A stretch of DNA of 32,100 nucleotides from contig VFGU01000020.1 in the NCBI GenBank assembly GCA_009392285.1, forward strand, positions 1 to 32,100, given 5' to 3'. Of this stretch, positions 14,685 to 23,821 are shown in pieces; position 1 is the stretch's first letter; every line of letters starts with the position of its first letter. The stretch is from SAR202 cluster bacterium. Its GTDB lineage: Bacteria; Chloroflexota; Dehalococcoidia; Lucifugimonadales; Lucifugimonadaceae. The position numbers were made by a program, and so were the translations under genes. The notes below the pieces were generated by a model. The model was not told the DNA's origin. It was given only the letters and a program-made list of their open reading frames with translations, and did not search any database.

Positions 14685-17600
14685 ATGAAAGATATAAGCG
14701 ATAAACTTAAAAAATACAGCTGGATAAATATAGGAGAACTGGATCAGAGTTTAAATATTCTGTCTGAAGGACTTAATGAGGCAGCTTTAAATGAGTGGGC
14801 TGATATAATTTATTCGACTATTGAAGGTGATTCCATTGGATCTAGCCAACAGGAATATATATTAAGCTTTATATCTGAATCATCAAATGTTTTTAGGTCT
14901 TTGCCTCAGACCCAATTTATTGAATGGGCGAAGCAATCTAATAGAATTGCTTTTGAAGACGGAGGGTTGGCTCAAGCTTATGTTAATAGTTCTTCTGAAG
15001 TATTAAAGACTTTAAGGCCTAGGCATTTGCTTGATTGGGGTAATTTAGGGTTAAGTTTATTTAAATCATCTAAAAACTCTTCACCATTAACTAAAAAATT
15101 TTATGGATTATCTCCCTCAATAAATGCAGCATCCTCTTATGATGATCTTGAAAAATTGGTTGATACTTGTAGAAGGATCTCTGCTAGAAATGTTAATTAT
15201 TCTTTAAAAATTATTGACTGGGTTTATAAAATTTCACAATTTAGCCCTAATGATCTTAAATCTTGGAATGAAATTATTAATAAAATTTCAAAAATTCTTA
15301 TCAAAGATTTTGAAAAGATATTCCAATTATTAGCTGAAAATGCTGATTTAATAAATCAGAAAAAAGATTTCATGAAATCTATGATTAAAATTTTAGATTC
15401 TAATCCTCAAGATTTCCACGTGATTATAAAGAAATCGATTGAGATATTTTCAGATATTTCTTCAAATTACTCTGATGAATACGAAAAAATGTTTATAACC
15501 CTCTCTAGTAATTACGTTGATGAGTTAAAAGGCTATTCTTTAAATTTTCAAAGTTTAAGGCGAGGACTTTCTAAAGAAAAACTTTTTATTTGGTTTAATA
15601 ACGGCATATCTATTATAAACTCTGGAGATAGTATTGAAGGTTACTTTTCCCTAGATAGCATTGAATCAAAGTCATTATTCAATGAATTAACATTCTCGGT
15701 AGATTTAGATGTTGAAAAGGATATTCTGAAACTTTATTGTTGTGCTTTGAGTGGCCAAGATTTAGGAGTTCAAAGTTCCAATATAATGGTTGACAAAGAA
15801 ATTGGATGGTTTAATTCTAATTTAGCTACAACTGAGGGAACTACAATTTATCTGCCAGAATCAATAAAGAAGTTTTCTGAGAAGGATAAGAATTTTTCTT
15901 GGTTAAAAGTTATAGCTACCCATCAAGTAGGTCATGTTGAATTTGGGACATTTAAATTAAGGCTAGATTCCCCGTCTTCAAATTTTAAAGATTTGAGGAG
16001 TTCGTTAATAAAAAAATTTGAAAAAAAATTATCAAGTAATGCGACAGAAATAACTGACATGACAAAATTTTTTAAATTATTTGAAGATGCAAAATTAGCA
16101 CAAGATATTTTTTCAATTTTTGAGGCTTATAGAGTAGATGAAAAAGTCTTAAAGAAATATAGAGGAATAACTAACTCTTACAAGGATGTTAAAGAGAATG
16201 CTTTAGAATCAAGACCTGAGATTGAGAGTTTACCTGGTAGAGAATTATTAATGGAATCAATTATAAGATATAGCCTTAGTCCACAAAAATTAAAGGTACC
16301 TAAAAAATTACAATCCTCACTAAATAAGCTTTTAAATCTTTTAGTAATTTTAGGTAGGCCAAATTCTCAAATAGAAGATACTGCAGAAGCAACCTTAAGA
16401 GCGTATAAGATATTAATAAATGTTAAAAATGATTTGCAGGAAGAATTAGAAGAATATACTTTTCAAGAAAATGAAACCCTAGACAAGTTTCAAGATTCTT
16501 ATAACGACCTATTAGAATTTTACTCCTTTTCGGAGGGAGATCAATTAGAAAATCAATTAGAAAATACCCCCCAAGAAGTTAACGATGAAATAAAAATGGA
16601 TGATTATTCTTCTCCTCAAGAGGTAGAGTATTGGGGCGAATTTAAACCGGAACTATCTCAGTTGATGCTTGAAATGAGTTTAGGCGAAGCGGAATTTTCG
16701 GAAGACGGAGATTTATCAGATTTTTCAACAGAGCAAATTGAAGAAATGTTAAAAGAGTCAGTTGATGAAAACACTGATGAAAACGCAGATAATGTGGTTG
16801 AATCTGAAATAACTCAAAATCTAGAGGAAGCACTAAATGAAATGCAAACAGAAAAAATAGAAGAAGATCAATCAAAATTTGCTGATAGATTTGATCATTT
16901 TGATGAAGACGGAAAAGAGCTTGAAGCAATTGAAGAGAATCAATTTTTATATGACGAATGGGATTTCAGAGATGAAACATATAAAAAAAATTGGTGCTTG
17001 GTTAATGAAAAAAAAATTGGAGAGGGAGACCTTCAGTATTATGATGAAACATTAGAAAAATATGCAGATATAGTTGCTGACATAAAGAAGCAATTTGAAT
17101 TAATGAATCCTGAAACATATAGAAAAATTAAAAGACTTGAAGAAGGCGAAGAGCAAGACTTAGATTTAACTGTTGAGGCTATGGTTGACTTAAGAGCAGG
17201 CATAAGCCCTTCAGAGAAATTATATTGGAGACGGAATAAAGTAGAAAGAAGCATAGCAGTAGCCTTTTTGCTTGACATGAGTGCTTCCACTGCTGAGGCG
17301 ATTGATGATACAGATGCTTCCAGAGATGAATGGTCTGCACCTGATAATCCTGAAAAATATATGGAGTGGCTTAGAAAAAGAAGGTCCCAAGGGTTTAGAA
17401 GGTCTTATAAAAGGATAGTTGATCTTGAAAAAGAAGGATTAATTTTGCTTTTAGATGCCCTAGAAAATTTAGGAGACACATATGGTATATTCGGATTCTC
17501 AGGATATGGAAGAGAAAATGTAGAATATTTTACGATTAAAGATCTAGATGAGAACTTTTCCCCAACAATCCCAAAAAGGATCGATCGAATAAGCCCTTTG

Positions 17601-17939
17601 CACGCAACTAGAATGGGGCCAGCAGTTAGGCATTGCACTCAAAAACTTTTGAAGACCGAAGAGAAATCAAAATTTATATTTTTAATTAGTGACGGGAGGC
17701 CTCAGGACAGAGGTTATAGTAGAGAAGGTGTAGAGAAAGAGTATGCAGTTAATGATACAAAAAAAGCTTTACTAGAAGCTAAACATGAAGGTATAACAAC
17801 CTTTTGCCTAACCGTTGATAAAGAAGGGCATGATTACATGAAGAGCATGATGGAAGATTTAAGTTATGAAGTATTAGATGATATTGCTTCATTACCATTA
17901 AGAATTCCACAACTTTATAAGAACTTAACTTCTAATTAA
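14685..17939 (+). CDS. NorD/CbbO-like protein with C-terminal von Willebrand factor A domain
   Basis: This large (1,084-residue) soluble protein has the NorD/CbbO architecture: a long mostly helical N-terminal region, an acidic low-complexity stretch (about 600-780, rich in Glu/Asp/Asn), and a C-terminal VWA domain. The MIDAS metal site is complete: Asp864-x-Ser866-x-Ser868 (LLDMSAS), Thr975 (HATRMGP) and Asp1003 (LISDGRPQDRG). A conserved-looking ATHQVGHVEFG (411-421) resembles a metal-protease HExxH with Gln in place of Glu. With the NorQ-like ATPase it should form a remodelling or metal-insertion pair. I use ATG 14685; a TTG at 14673 would add four residues and overlap the NUDIX gene. The client is not visible. 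Confidence 0.88.
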   Translation: MKDISDKLKKYSWINIGELDQSLNILSEGLNEAALNEWADIIYSTIEGDSIGSSQQEYILSFISESSNVFRSLPQTQFIEWAKQSNRIAFEDGGLAQAYVNSSSEVLKTLRPRHLLDWGNLGLSLFKSSKNSSPLTKKFYGLSPSINAASSYDDLEKLVDTCRRISARNVNYSLKIIDWVYKISQFSPNDLKSWNEIINKISKILIKDFEKIFQLLAENADLINQKKDFMKSMIKILDSNPQDFHVIIKKSIEIFSDISSNYSDEYEKMFITLSSNYVDELKGYSLNFQSLRRGLSKEKLFIWFNNGISIINSGDSIEGYFSLDSIESKSLFNELTFSVDLDVEKDILKLYCCALSGQDLGVQSSNIMVDKEIGWFNSNLATTEGTTIYLPESIKKFSEKDKNFSWLKVIATHQVGHVEFGTFKLRLDSPSSNFKDLRSSLIKKFEKKLSSNATEITDMTKFFKLFEDAKLAQDIFSIFEAYRVDEKVLKKYRGITNSYKDVKENALESRPEIESLPGRELLMESIIRYSLSPQKLKVPKKLQSSLNKLLNLLVILGRPNSQIEDTAEATLRAYKILINVKNDLQEELEEYTFQENETLDKFQDSYNDLLEFYSFSEGDQLENQLENTPQEVNDEIKMDDYSSPQEVEYWGEFKPELSQLMLEMSLGEAEFSEDGDLSDFSTEQIEEMLKESVDENTDENADNVVESEITQNLEEALNEMQTEKIEEDQSKFADRFDHFDEDGKELEAIEENQFLYDEWDFRDETYKKNWCLVNEKKIGEGDLQYYDETLEKYADIVADIKKQFELMNPETYRKIKRLEEGEEQDLDLTVEAMVDLRAGISPSEKLYWRRNKVERSIAVAFLLDMSASTAEAIDDTDASRDEWSAPDNPEKYMEWLRKRRSQGFRRSYKRIVDLEKEGLILLLDALENLGDTYGIFGFSGYGRENVEYFTIKDLDENFSPTIPKRIDRISPLHATRMGPAVRHCTQKLLKTEEKSKFIFLISDGRPQDRGYSREGVEKEYAVNDTKKALLEAKHEGITTFCLTVDKEGHDYMKSMMEDLSYEVLDDIASLPLRIPQLYKNLTSN

Positions 17940-17954
17940 TATCTTAGATGAATG

Positions 17955-19088
17955 TTAGTAATCAAAGGCAGGGCATTCGCCCGATAATTCTTCTTCTTGG
18001 AGGTAAGGTTTGTCCTCGTGAGGAGTAGTGCAAAACATCAATTTAACTATATCGTCTACCCAACTTTCTGATACCAGAACTACATCTTTAGAATCTTGAA
18101 AAACAGCATTAGTCTGACCTTCTTGATTATATTTTGGTTTGATATTGCTCAAGCTAACAGTTATTGGCTTAATCAACAAGGTTCCGTTCTCGGTAAATGT
18201 GTTATTTCTCAGATAAATATAAGTACTGTTATTATCAATCCCGTATTCCAAGAATTCTTTTTCTGTTTCTAGCCCAGTTACTACAACACTATCAATCTGT
18301 GGATTTTTCATATGATCTAATATTGAATTTGGATAGTCCAATCTAGCTACCTCTTCACCATCACAAGGCTCTTTTTCTATGTAGGGGTTCCCAGTAAGAT
18401 CATCTATTAAAATATCACATATTTTCCAAGGACCTTTTGGTCCTCCATCTTTAGTAAATATATCTCTTCCAAGTGCCTTATATAGAATGCCAGAATGATA
18501 AATTAATATTTCATTAATATTTTCTTTTTCGAAGTCGTAAATCCAAGTAGGCCTAGGAGGGTTTTTTAATAAGTTCTCTAATGCATTCCCATAAGATGCG
18601 TTCAACGTATGGACAAATTGCTGGTTTTCCAACTTTACAAACTGATATGATTGATCTGAACTTAAAATTCCAAATTCTATAACTATTGGGTCAACCCCAT
18701 CAAACTCTAATTTAACTTTAAAAGATGGATTTTTTAAACCAAATTGGTCTAAATTCTCTGAATTTCCCCCATCTAATGTTCTTTGGATCAAGGGCCCTTT
18801 TAGAAGATATGTGATTCCTGACCACCGAGCTGGATTAACCGGAAAAGTTCTGTCGCCTTCAATTATGCTCCATGAATCGTTAAATTTTTCAAACCTTATT
18901 TTATTATTAGCTCCAATAAAATCTATTGAAATAATCTGATCTTCAGGTGCAGTATATAAAAATGATTTATTTGATTTCTCAGATTGATTAACTTCATCAG
19001 GTAAGCTTGGTTCTTGTAATAAAAATACAGTTGAAGGAATTGCGATAGAAATAAGTACAATGAGAATTAAGGAAAGTTTAAAATTCAT
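17955..19088 (-). CDS. DUF4340 membrane-anchored protein of the GldAFG-like cassette
   Basis: The protein begins MNFKLSLILIVLISIAIPS, a single signal-anchor helix, followed by an extracytoplasmic region. The layout (IISIDFIGANNKIRFEKFNDSWSI, FPVNPARWSGITYLL, FGLKNPSFKVKLEF, then beta-rich repeats) is that of DUF4340, usually encoded after GldG-like ABC components. I place the start at ATG 19088, which forms TAATG with the gldG-like stop. A Met at 19112 would add eight residues inside the upstream gene and spoil the signal anchor. It probably works with the ABC complex at the membrane. Its biochemical role is unknown. Confidence 0.82.
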   Translation of the reverse strand: MNFKLSLILIVLISIAIPSTVFLLQEPSLPDEVNQSEKSNKSFLYTAPEDQIISIDFIGANNKIRFEKFNDSWSIIEGDRTFPVNPARWSGITYLLKGPLIQRTLDGGNSENLDQFGLKNPSFKVKLEFDGVDPIVIEFGILSSDQSYQFVKLENQQFVHTLNASYGNALENLLKNPPRPTWIYDFEKENINEILIYHSGILYKALGRDIFTKDGGPKGPWKICDILIDDLTGNPYIEKEPCDGEEVARLDYPNSILDHMKNPQIDSVVVTGLETEKEFLEYGIDNNSTYIYLRNNTFTENGTLLIKPITVSLSNIKPKYNQEGQTNAVFQDSKDVVLVSESWVDDIVKLMFCTTPHEDKPYLQEEELSGECPAFDY

Positions 19089-20845
19089 TATCTTCTGCGC
19101 CACCAAGACCAAAAAGCAAAGAATATAGATATGCTAGGCAAGAATATCCATCCGCTCCATCTAACAAAGTTCCTTTCATCTTGAGTTAATACCAATTCTC
19201 TAAAAACTTTAACTTTAGGTCTTATAGAAATTAGTTCAACATCGCTCGTAAGCCAGTTTATTGAATTAGCAAAAAGATCTTCATTTTTTGCTGAAAATAA
19301 GAACTTATTACTCGCAAAATCAGCATCACCAGAAATTATTAGTTTTGAAGATACATATTCCCCTCTTTCATTTTTTATGGGGGCTTCATTCATGGTAGAT
19401 ATAGATTCAACCGCTAGTATTATTGGTAATGGCCCAGCAATCTCATTCTCGCTATCAAAACTGATTGATTCTTTAGAGGTTTCTTCCCAACTATTTAAAG
19501 TGGTGTAGGCTATTGGCTCTGCATTAATATAAGGCACCCCATTTTCAGTTAGAGGTATTTCGTCTGGTCTAAGCGAAAGTCCAATAAATCTAGACCCAGG
19601 AAAATACATTACATCAAAATTATGAGTGATTGGGTGCTCAGGAATTTGGAGGTTAGAGTCCTTAATTTGTAAAAACTCAACATTTGGAGCAACGTAACTA
19701 GCAGTATCAACTAGTGTGCCTTCTCCAGCCACTACACCCCAAGGAGCAACTAAATTTGATAAACTGGAAGGAGATCCAGGCTCTAATAGGAGCATTAAAT
19801 TACCTCCAAGTCTTAAATACTCTTGAATCAATTTTTGTTCAGAATTTAAAATTTCGTCATTTGCATCTGCGATTACAAGAACTGAAGGGAATGACTCTTT
19901 ATTTCCAGAAAGAAGTATTCTTGATAATTCGTCAGATGTCGTAGAGGTTACAAAATAGTTATCTCTCTCTAAGGAAATTTTTGCTTGACCAAAAGATTCA
20001 GACGACTTGTCTATGTTAGTTATATCTCTTTCTTCATGACCAGATAAGAATAGTACAACTTTCTGTTGAATTTGATTTACAACCAATAATGCTGAAATAA
20101 GATCTTTTTCATTAAATACATCAATTGTTTCATTAGGGTCTTTTCCTACTATATGCGAAATTCTCTGGCTTTCTTTGAGTTTTAAAATCAATACTGGCAA
20201 ATCCCTGCCTGCTAGATATCTGTCAACGTTTAAACTGCTAGCTAAGTTTGGGTCTATATCCGGATCCACATGTCTATAAGTCAGATCGTATTTGTTTGAA
20301 TTTTTTGAAAACTCACTCAACAGATCTTCAGTTCGGTTAATTGATAATTTGTCTTGACTTGAATCAGATCTTAGGAAAATAAAAACCTCTAAGTCCTCTT
20401 TTAGGCTATCTATTGCATTTAATGCTTGGTTGGACAATTGATATTCTTTAGAAGCAGTAAGGTCAGACCTGAACCATGATGGAGAAGCCCCTCTATCATT
20501 AAGTATGTAGATTACTGAGTTTGCAGCTATAAGAATAAAAATAGTAGCGATCAGAATGAATATTGTATTAGCCCCATAGGCACCTTTAGAAGAAAAAATA
20601 GTTCTTTTTATATTGGTTATGTTAAGAAGCAAGGACAATATGAATGATAATATTCCTATAGACAAAACTATGAACCCAGAAAACTGTATATCTCTTAAAA
20701 AGATAATAATTATCAATCCAAGAAATGTTGCAAGGACACCAAACGCAAAAGATATATATTGAATCGAATATGAATAATTTTTTAGTAAATCAATAATTTT
20801 CTTTGATTCATTATTAATTTCACCTCTATTATTTTTCACTTCCAT
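19088..20845 (-). CDS. GldG-like ABC-system protein (membrane-anchored auxiliary subunit)
   Basis: Three hydrophobic helices lie near the N-terminus (about 28-50, 55-76, 91-115) and one near the C-terminus (about 561-582, ending in WWRRR). Between them is a large extracytoplasmic domain of the GldG/Gldg_ABC_transp type (LSNQALNAIDSLKEDLEVFIFLRSD-like start split across 137-160, VVLFLSGHEERDI, GGNLMLLLEPGSPS, then SGDADFASN). In Bacteroidetes GldA-F-G is linked to gliding, but similar cassettes occur in non-gliding bacteria and the substrate is not established. It overlaps the permease gene by 10 bases and the DUF4340 gene by one base. Confidence 0.87.
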   Translation of the reverse strand: MEVKNNRGEINNESKKIIDLLKNYSYSIQYISFAFGVLATFLGLIIIIFLRDIQFSGFIVLSIGILSFILSLLLNITNIKRTIFSSKGAYGANTIFILIATIFILIAANSVIYILNDRGASPSWFRSDLTASKEYQLSNQALNAIDSLKEDLEVFIFLRSDSSQDKLSINRTEDLLSEFSKNSNKYDLTYRHVDPDIDPNLASSLNVDRYLAGRDLPVLILKLKESQRISHIVGKDPNETIDVFNEKDLISALLVVNQIQQKVVLFLSGHEERDITNIDKSSESFGQAKISLERDNYFVTSTTSDELSRILLSGNKESFPSVLVIADANDEILNSEQKLIQEYLRLGGNLMLLLEPGSPSSLSNLVAPWGVVAGEGTLVDTASYVAPNVEFLQIKDSNLQIPEHPITHNFDVMYFPGSRFIGLSLRPDEIPLTENGVPYINAEPIAYTTLNSWEETSKESISFDSENEIAGPLPIILAVESISTMNEAPIKNERGEYVSSKLIISGDADFASNKFLFSAKNEDLFANSINWLTSDVELISIRPKVKVFRELVLTQDERNFVRWSGWIFLPSISIFFAFWSWWRRR

Positions 20846-21597
20846 CTCCTGGTCTCTAGTATAAGAATTGTGGATAGCAAAAATATGATTGAAATAGACA
20901 AGTAAAATACAATGTCATATACCGAAATTATGCCTCTAGCAAAATCAGCAAAATGGCCTTTTTCTGCTATTCCAAAACTGCTTGTGTCAAATACTGAAAA
21001 AGAACCTCCCAGTTGCAATTCATTTAAAATAGTCCCTAGAATTCCTGGGACTCTTTCTGATACAAAATCGATAAATGTAAGCAGAGTTAATATACCTGAC
21101 CCCACAACTAATGAAACTAACTGATTTGAACTCAATGAAGAAGCAAAAATTCCTATAGATAAAGTTGAACAACTGTATAGAACCAAGCCTAGGTATCCTG
21201 TGAAAATTGGACCGAAATCAGGCACACCAAAAATAAACAATATAATTGGATAAAAAAGAGTTCCTGCGAGCATAAATAACACTATCGAAAAAGAAGCCAA
21301 GAATTTTCCAACTACAATTTCATGTTCTTTTAATGGAGAGGTCATTAAAAGTTCCATAGTCCCTAATTTTTGTTCTTCTGCAATAAGTCTCATAGTAAGT
21401 GCAGGGGATAAGAAAATTAAAAAGAAAACAGCTCCAGCTAAAAATCCTCTAATACTCGCTTCGGAAAATGCATCAGAAACCGAGGCAATAAAGAAAAAGC
21501 CTGTGACGGTAAAAAAAGATGCAGCCACAATATATGCCATTGGAGATTTAATATAACCCAGAAGTTCTTTTTTAAATATTGTATATATATTAATCAT
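20836..21597 (-). CDS. ABC-2 type permease (GldF-like)
   Basis: This 253-residue membrane protein has about six hydrophobic segments. The start is typical of GldF/ABC2 permeases: a short cytoplasmic FKKELLGYIKSPMAYIV, then a helix. The cytoplasmic loop contains MRLIAEEQKLGTMELLMTSP, a signature of ABC-2 permeases (E..GTlE.l..sP) that couples to the ATPase. It lies between the ATPase (one-base TAATG overlap) and the GldG-like gene (10-base overlap), so it should form the channel of this exporter-like complex. Confidence 0.92.
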   Translation of the reverse strand: MINIYTIFKKELLGYIKSPMAYIVAASFFTVTGFFFIASVSDAFSEASIRGFLAGAVFFLIFLSPALTMRLIAEEQKLGTMELLMTSPLKEHEIVVGKFLASFSIVLFMLAGTLFYPIILFIFGVPDFGPIFTGYLGLVLYSCSTLSIGIFASSLSSNQLVSLVVGSGILTLLTFIDFVSERVPGILGTILNELQLGGSFSVFDTSSFGIAEKGHFADFARGIISVYDIVFYLSISIIFLLSTILILETRRWK

Positions 21598-22529
21598 TAT
21601 TCAGAGGTTAGTTGTAAAAATATTTCTTCAAGGGTTAGTGGCAATGAATTGAGTTTATGAAGACCTATCCCGTTATCTACTATTAGTTTAGCAATACTTT
21701 CTTCTACTCCATCACTGGAAGATGTTTCAATAATATAACTTTTATATTCGCTATTATTATCAAATTTACTCCTTACATCGACAACATAACTCTCATTTCT
21801 TAATAATTTTATAAAATTTACCCCATCTTTTTCTTTTATAGAAACTTCGCATACTTGAGTAGATTGAAGCCTTTTAGATAAATTATTAGGTGTGTCATCA
21901 GCAACAATTTTTCCATCATGAATTACTAAAACTCTTTTGCATATGGTTGTTACTTCAGGAAGAATATGTGAACTAAGAATTAAAGTGTGTTCTCCTCCTA
22001 AACTTTGAATAAGTTTTCTTGTTTCTACAACTTGAACTGGATCAATCCCAATAGTTGGCTCATCCATAATTAGAATTTTAGGTTTATGGATAATAGATTG
22101 GGCTATGCCAGTTCTCTGTCTATAGCCCTTTGAAAGTTTCCCAATAATGACGTCTCTATAAGTTTCTAAGCCTGTTATACCTATAACTTCATCAGTCCTT
22201 TTTGATATTCCCTTTTTCATCCCTCTTATAGAAGCCATAAAATTTAAGTATTCTTTTACAGTCATATCTAAATATAAAGGGACATTTTCTGGAAGATACC
22301 CAATTTGCCTTCTTGCTTCAAGAGATTTATCGACAATATCATAACCCCCTACAGATACTTTTCCATTAGTAGGGGGAGTATATCCTGTCATAACTTTCAT
22401 TGTTGTTGACTTTCCTGCTCCGTTTGGGCCTAGTAAGCCAACTGTTTCACCTTTTTCAATAGAAAAGGAAATATCTAATACAGCAGGATAATCTCCATAA
22501 TATTTAGACATATTTGAAATCTTAATCAT
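21597..22529 (-). CDS. ABC transporter ATP-binding protein (GldA-like)
   Basis: This ABC ATPase has Walker A GPNGAGKS (34-41), a Q-loop region at RQIGYLPENVPLY, signature LSKGYRQR (132-139), Walker B ILIMDEP (152-158), D-loop GIDP and H-loop LSSHILPE. The C-terminal 90 residues form the extra domain common in exporters of ABC-2 type. It is the first gene of the four-gene cassette ATPase-permease-GldG-DUF4340 and has its own promoter in the divergent gap with the cysteine desulfurase. Confidence 0.94.
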   Translation of the reverse strand: MIKISNMSKYYGDYPAVLDISFSIEKGETVGLLGPNGAGKSTTMKVMTGYTPPTNGKVSVGGYDIVDKSLEARRQIGYLPENVPLYLDMTVKEYLNFMASIRGMKKGISKRTDEVIGITGLETYRDVIIGKLSKGYRQRTGIAQSIIHKPKILIMDEPTIGIDPVQVVETRKLIQSLGGEHTLILSSHILPEVTTICKRVLVIHDGKIVADDTPNNLSKRLQSTQVCEVSIKEKDGVNFIKLLRNESYVVDVRSKFDNNSEYKSYIIETSSSDGVEESIAKLIVDNGIGLHKLNSLPLTLEEIFLQLTSE

Positions 22530-22570
22530 TTTAATTAATATTTTGTGTGTGCTAGAACTACTAAATGGAA

Positions 22571-22599
22571 ATGATAGCCAATTAAATTGTTATATTCAA
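22571..22599 (-). promoter_or_regulatory. Sigma70-type promoter for the GldAFG-like cassette
   Basis: On the minus strand TTGAAT (22594-22599) and TATCAT (22571-22576) are 17 bases apart, with a predicted start near 22564 and a leader of about 35 bases to the ATPase ATG. On the opposite strand only a -10-like TAAAAT (22620-22625), 9 bases before the cysteine desulfurase ATG, stands out, without a good -35. Confidence 0.5.
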
Positions 22600-22634
22600 C
22601 AATACTTGAATTGTTTTGATAAAATAATCTTATT

Positions 22635-23819
22635 ATGACTTTAGATTCACCAAAAGAAATATATTTAGATAATGCTGCTACGACTTCTATGCGACAAGAA
22701 GTCCTAGATGAGATGGTGCCATATTTTTCTGAAAATTATGGCAATCCTTCTAGTCTTTATAGCATAGCCCAAATTGCTAGAGATGCTGTAGATGAGTCTA
22801 GGGAAAATGTAGCAAAAATACTAAATTGCAAGCCTAGTGAAATTATATTTACTAGTGGTGGAACTGAGTCTGACAATATGGCTATTATAGGTGTTGCTAA
22901 AGCATTAAAGGAGATGGGTGGCCACATAATAACAACTAAAATAGAACACCATGCAGTAATTCATGCTATGGAGGAACTCGAATCAATTGGATTTAGGATT
23001 TCTTATTTAAATGTTGATGAGGCGGGATTTATTAATTTAGATGAACTGGAATCTGAAATAAAAAACGATACCTCTTTAGTTTCAATTATGCTAGCCAATA
23101 ATGAGACTGGCGCGATCCAAGATTTACCAAAAATAAGCCAAATAATTAAAAACAAAGCCAAGGATTTACAAAGGGAAATTTATATTCATAGTGATGCTGT
23201 TCAAGCTGCTGGCAAATTAGACTTAGATACAAAAAAACTCGGAATAGACCTAATGAGTCTTTCAGGCCATAAAGTAAGAGGCCCTAAAGGTGTAGGGTGT
23301 TTATATTTAAAAAGAGGAATACCTATTAGCCCTATGATTGTAGGCGGAGGTCAAGAACGACAAAGAAGATCAGGCACAGAAAACGTTCCTGGGATTGTTG
23401 GTTTTTCTAAGGCTCTTGCTTTAGCTAATGAAGAGAAAAATAAATTCAATACTCATTGTAGAAAATTAACTGACCTGCTGAAGTTGAGGTTACAAAATTT
23501 AGAATATGAACATATTATTGTTACGCCTAACGAAGACTCTTTATCTAATATTTTAAATGTCTGCTTCAAAGGTTTTGAGGGTGAACCCATATTAATTGGA
23601 TTAGATATGGAAGGAATTTTTGCTTCAAGCGGAAGCGCATGCAGCTCCGCATCCCTAGAACCTTCTCATGTCTTAGTAAGCATGGGGATTGATCCTAAAT
23701 TAGCTGTGGGATCGATAAGATTTAGTTTTTCTTATGAAAATACTCCAGAAGATGTAGAGTTTTTAATTGAATCATTAGAAAATGTTTTATCTGAATTGTC
23801 TATGTTAGCTCAAGCATAA
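22635..23819 (+). CDS. Cysteine desulfurase (IscS/NifS family)
   Basis: This PLP enzyme removes sulfur from L-cysteine as an enzyme-bound persulfide for Fe-S clusters and thio-cofactors. Visible: YLDNAATT (10-17), FTSGGTESDN (72-81), EHHAV (104-108), HSDAVQAAGK (185-194), PLP lysine K213 in SLSGHKVRGPKGVG, RRSGTENVPG and the mobile-loop catalytic Cys336 in SSGSACSSASLEPSHVL. This is the group I loop of IscS/NifS. No iscU, sufBCD or iscR is adjacent. In this genome it may also feed MnmA and the MoaD-MoaE protein; that is inference. The 394-residue length is normal. Confidence 0.94.
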   Translation: MTLDSPKEIYLDNAATTSMRQEVLDEMVPYFSENYGNPSSLYSIAQIARDAVDESRENVAKILNCKPSEIIFTSGGTESDNMAIIGVAKALKEMGGHIITTKIEHHAVIHAMEELESIGFRISYLNVDEAGFINLDELESEIKNDTSLVSIMLANNETGAIQDLPKISQIIKNKAKDLQREIYIHSDAVQAAGKLDLDTKKLGIDLMSLSGHKVRGPKGVGCLYLKRGIPISPMIVGGGQERQRRSGTENVPGIVGFSKALALANEEKNKFNTHCRKLTDLLKLRLQNLEYEHIIVTPNEDSLSNILNVCFKGFEGEPILIGLDMEGIFASSGSACSSASLEPSHVLVSMGIDPKLAVGSIRFSFSYENTPEDVEFLIESLENVLSELSMLAQA

Positions 23820-23821
23820 TA

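Noticed and set aside
11624..17939. A horizontally acquired island around the norQ/norD genes
   Set aside because: No integrase, tRNA junction, direct repeats or visible base-composition change; it reads as native genome.
17955..19112. Start of the DUF4340 gene at 19112
   Set aside because: It would put eight extra residues before the signal anchor and overlap the upstream gene by 25 bases; ATG 19088 gives the TAATG junction seen at other pairs here.
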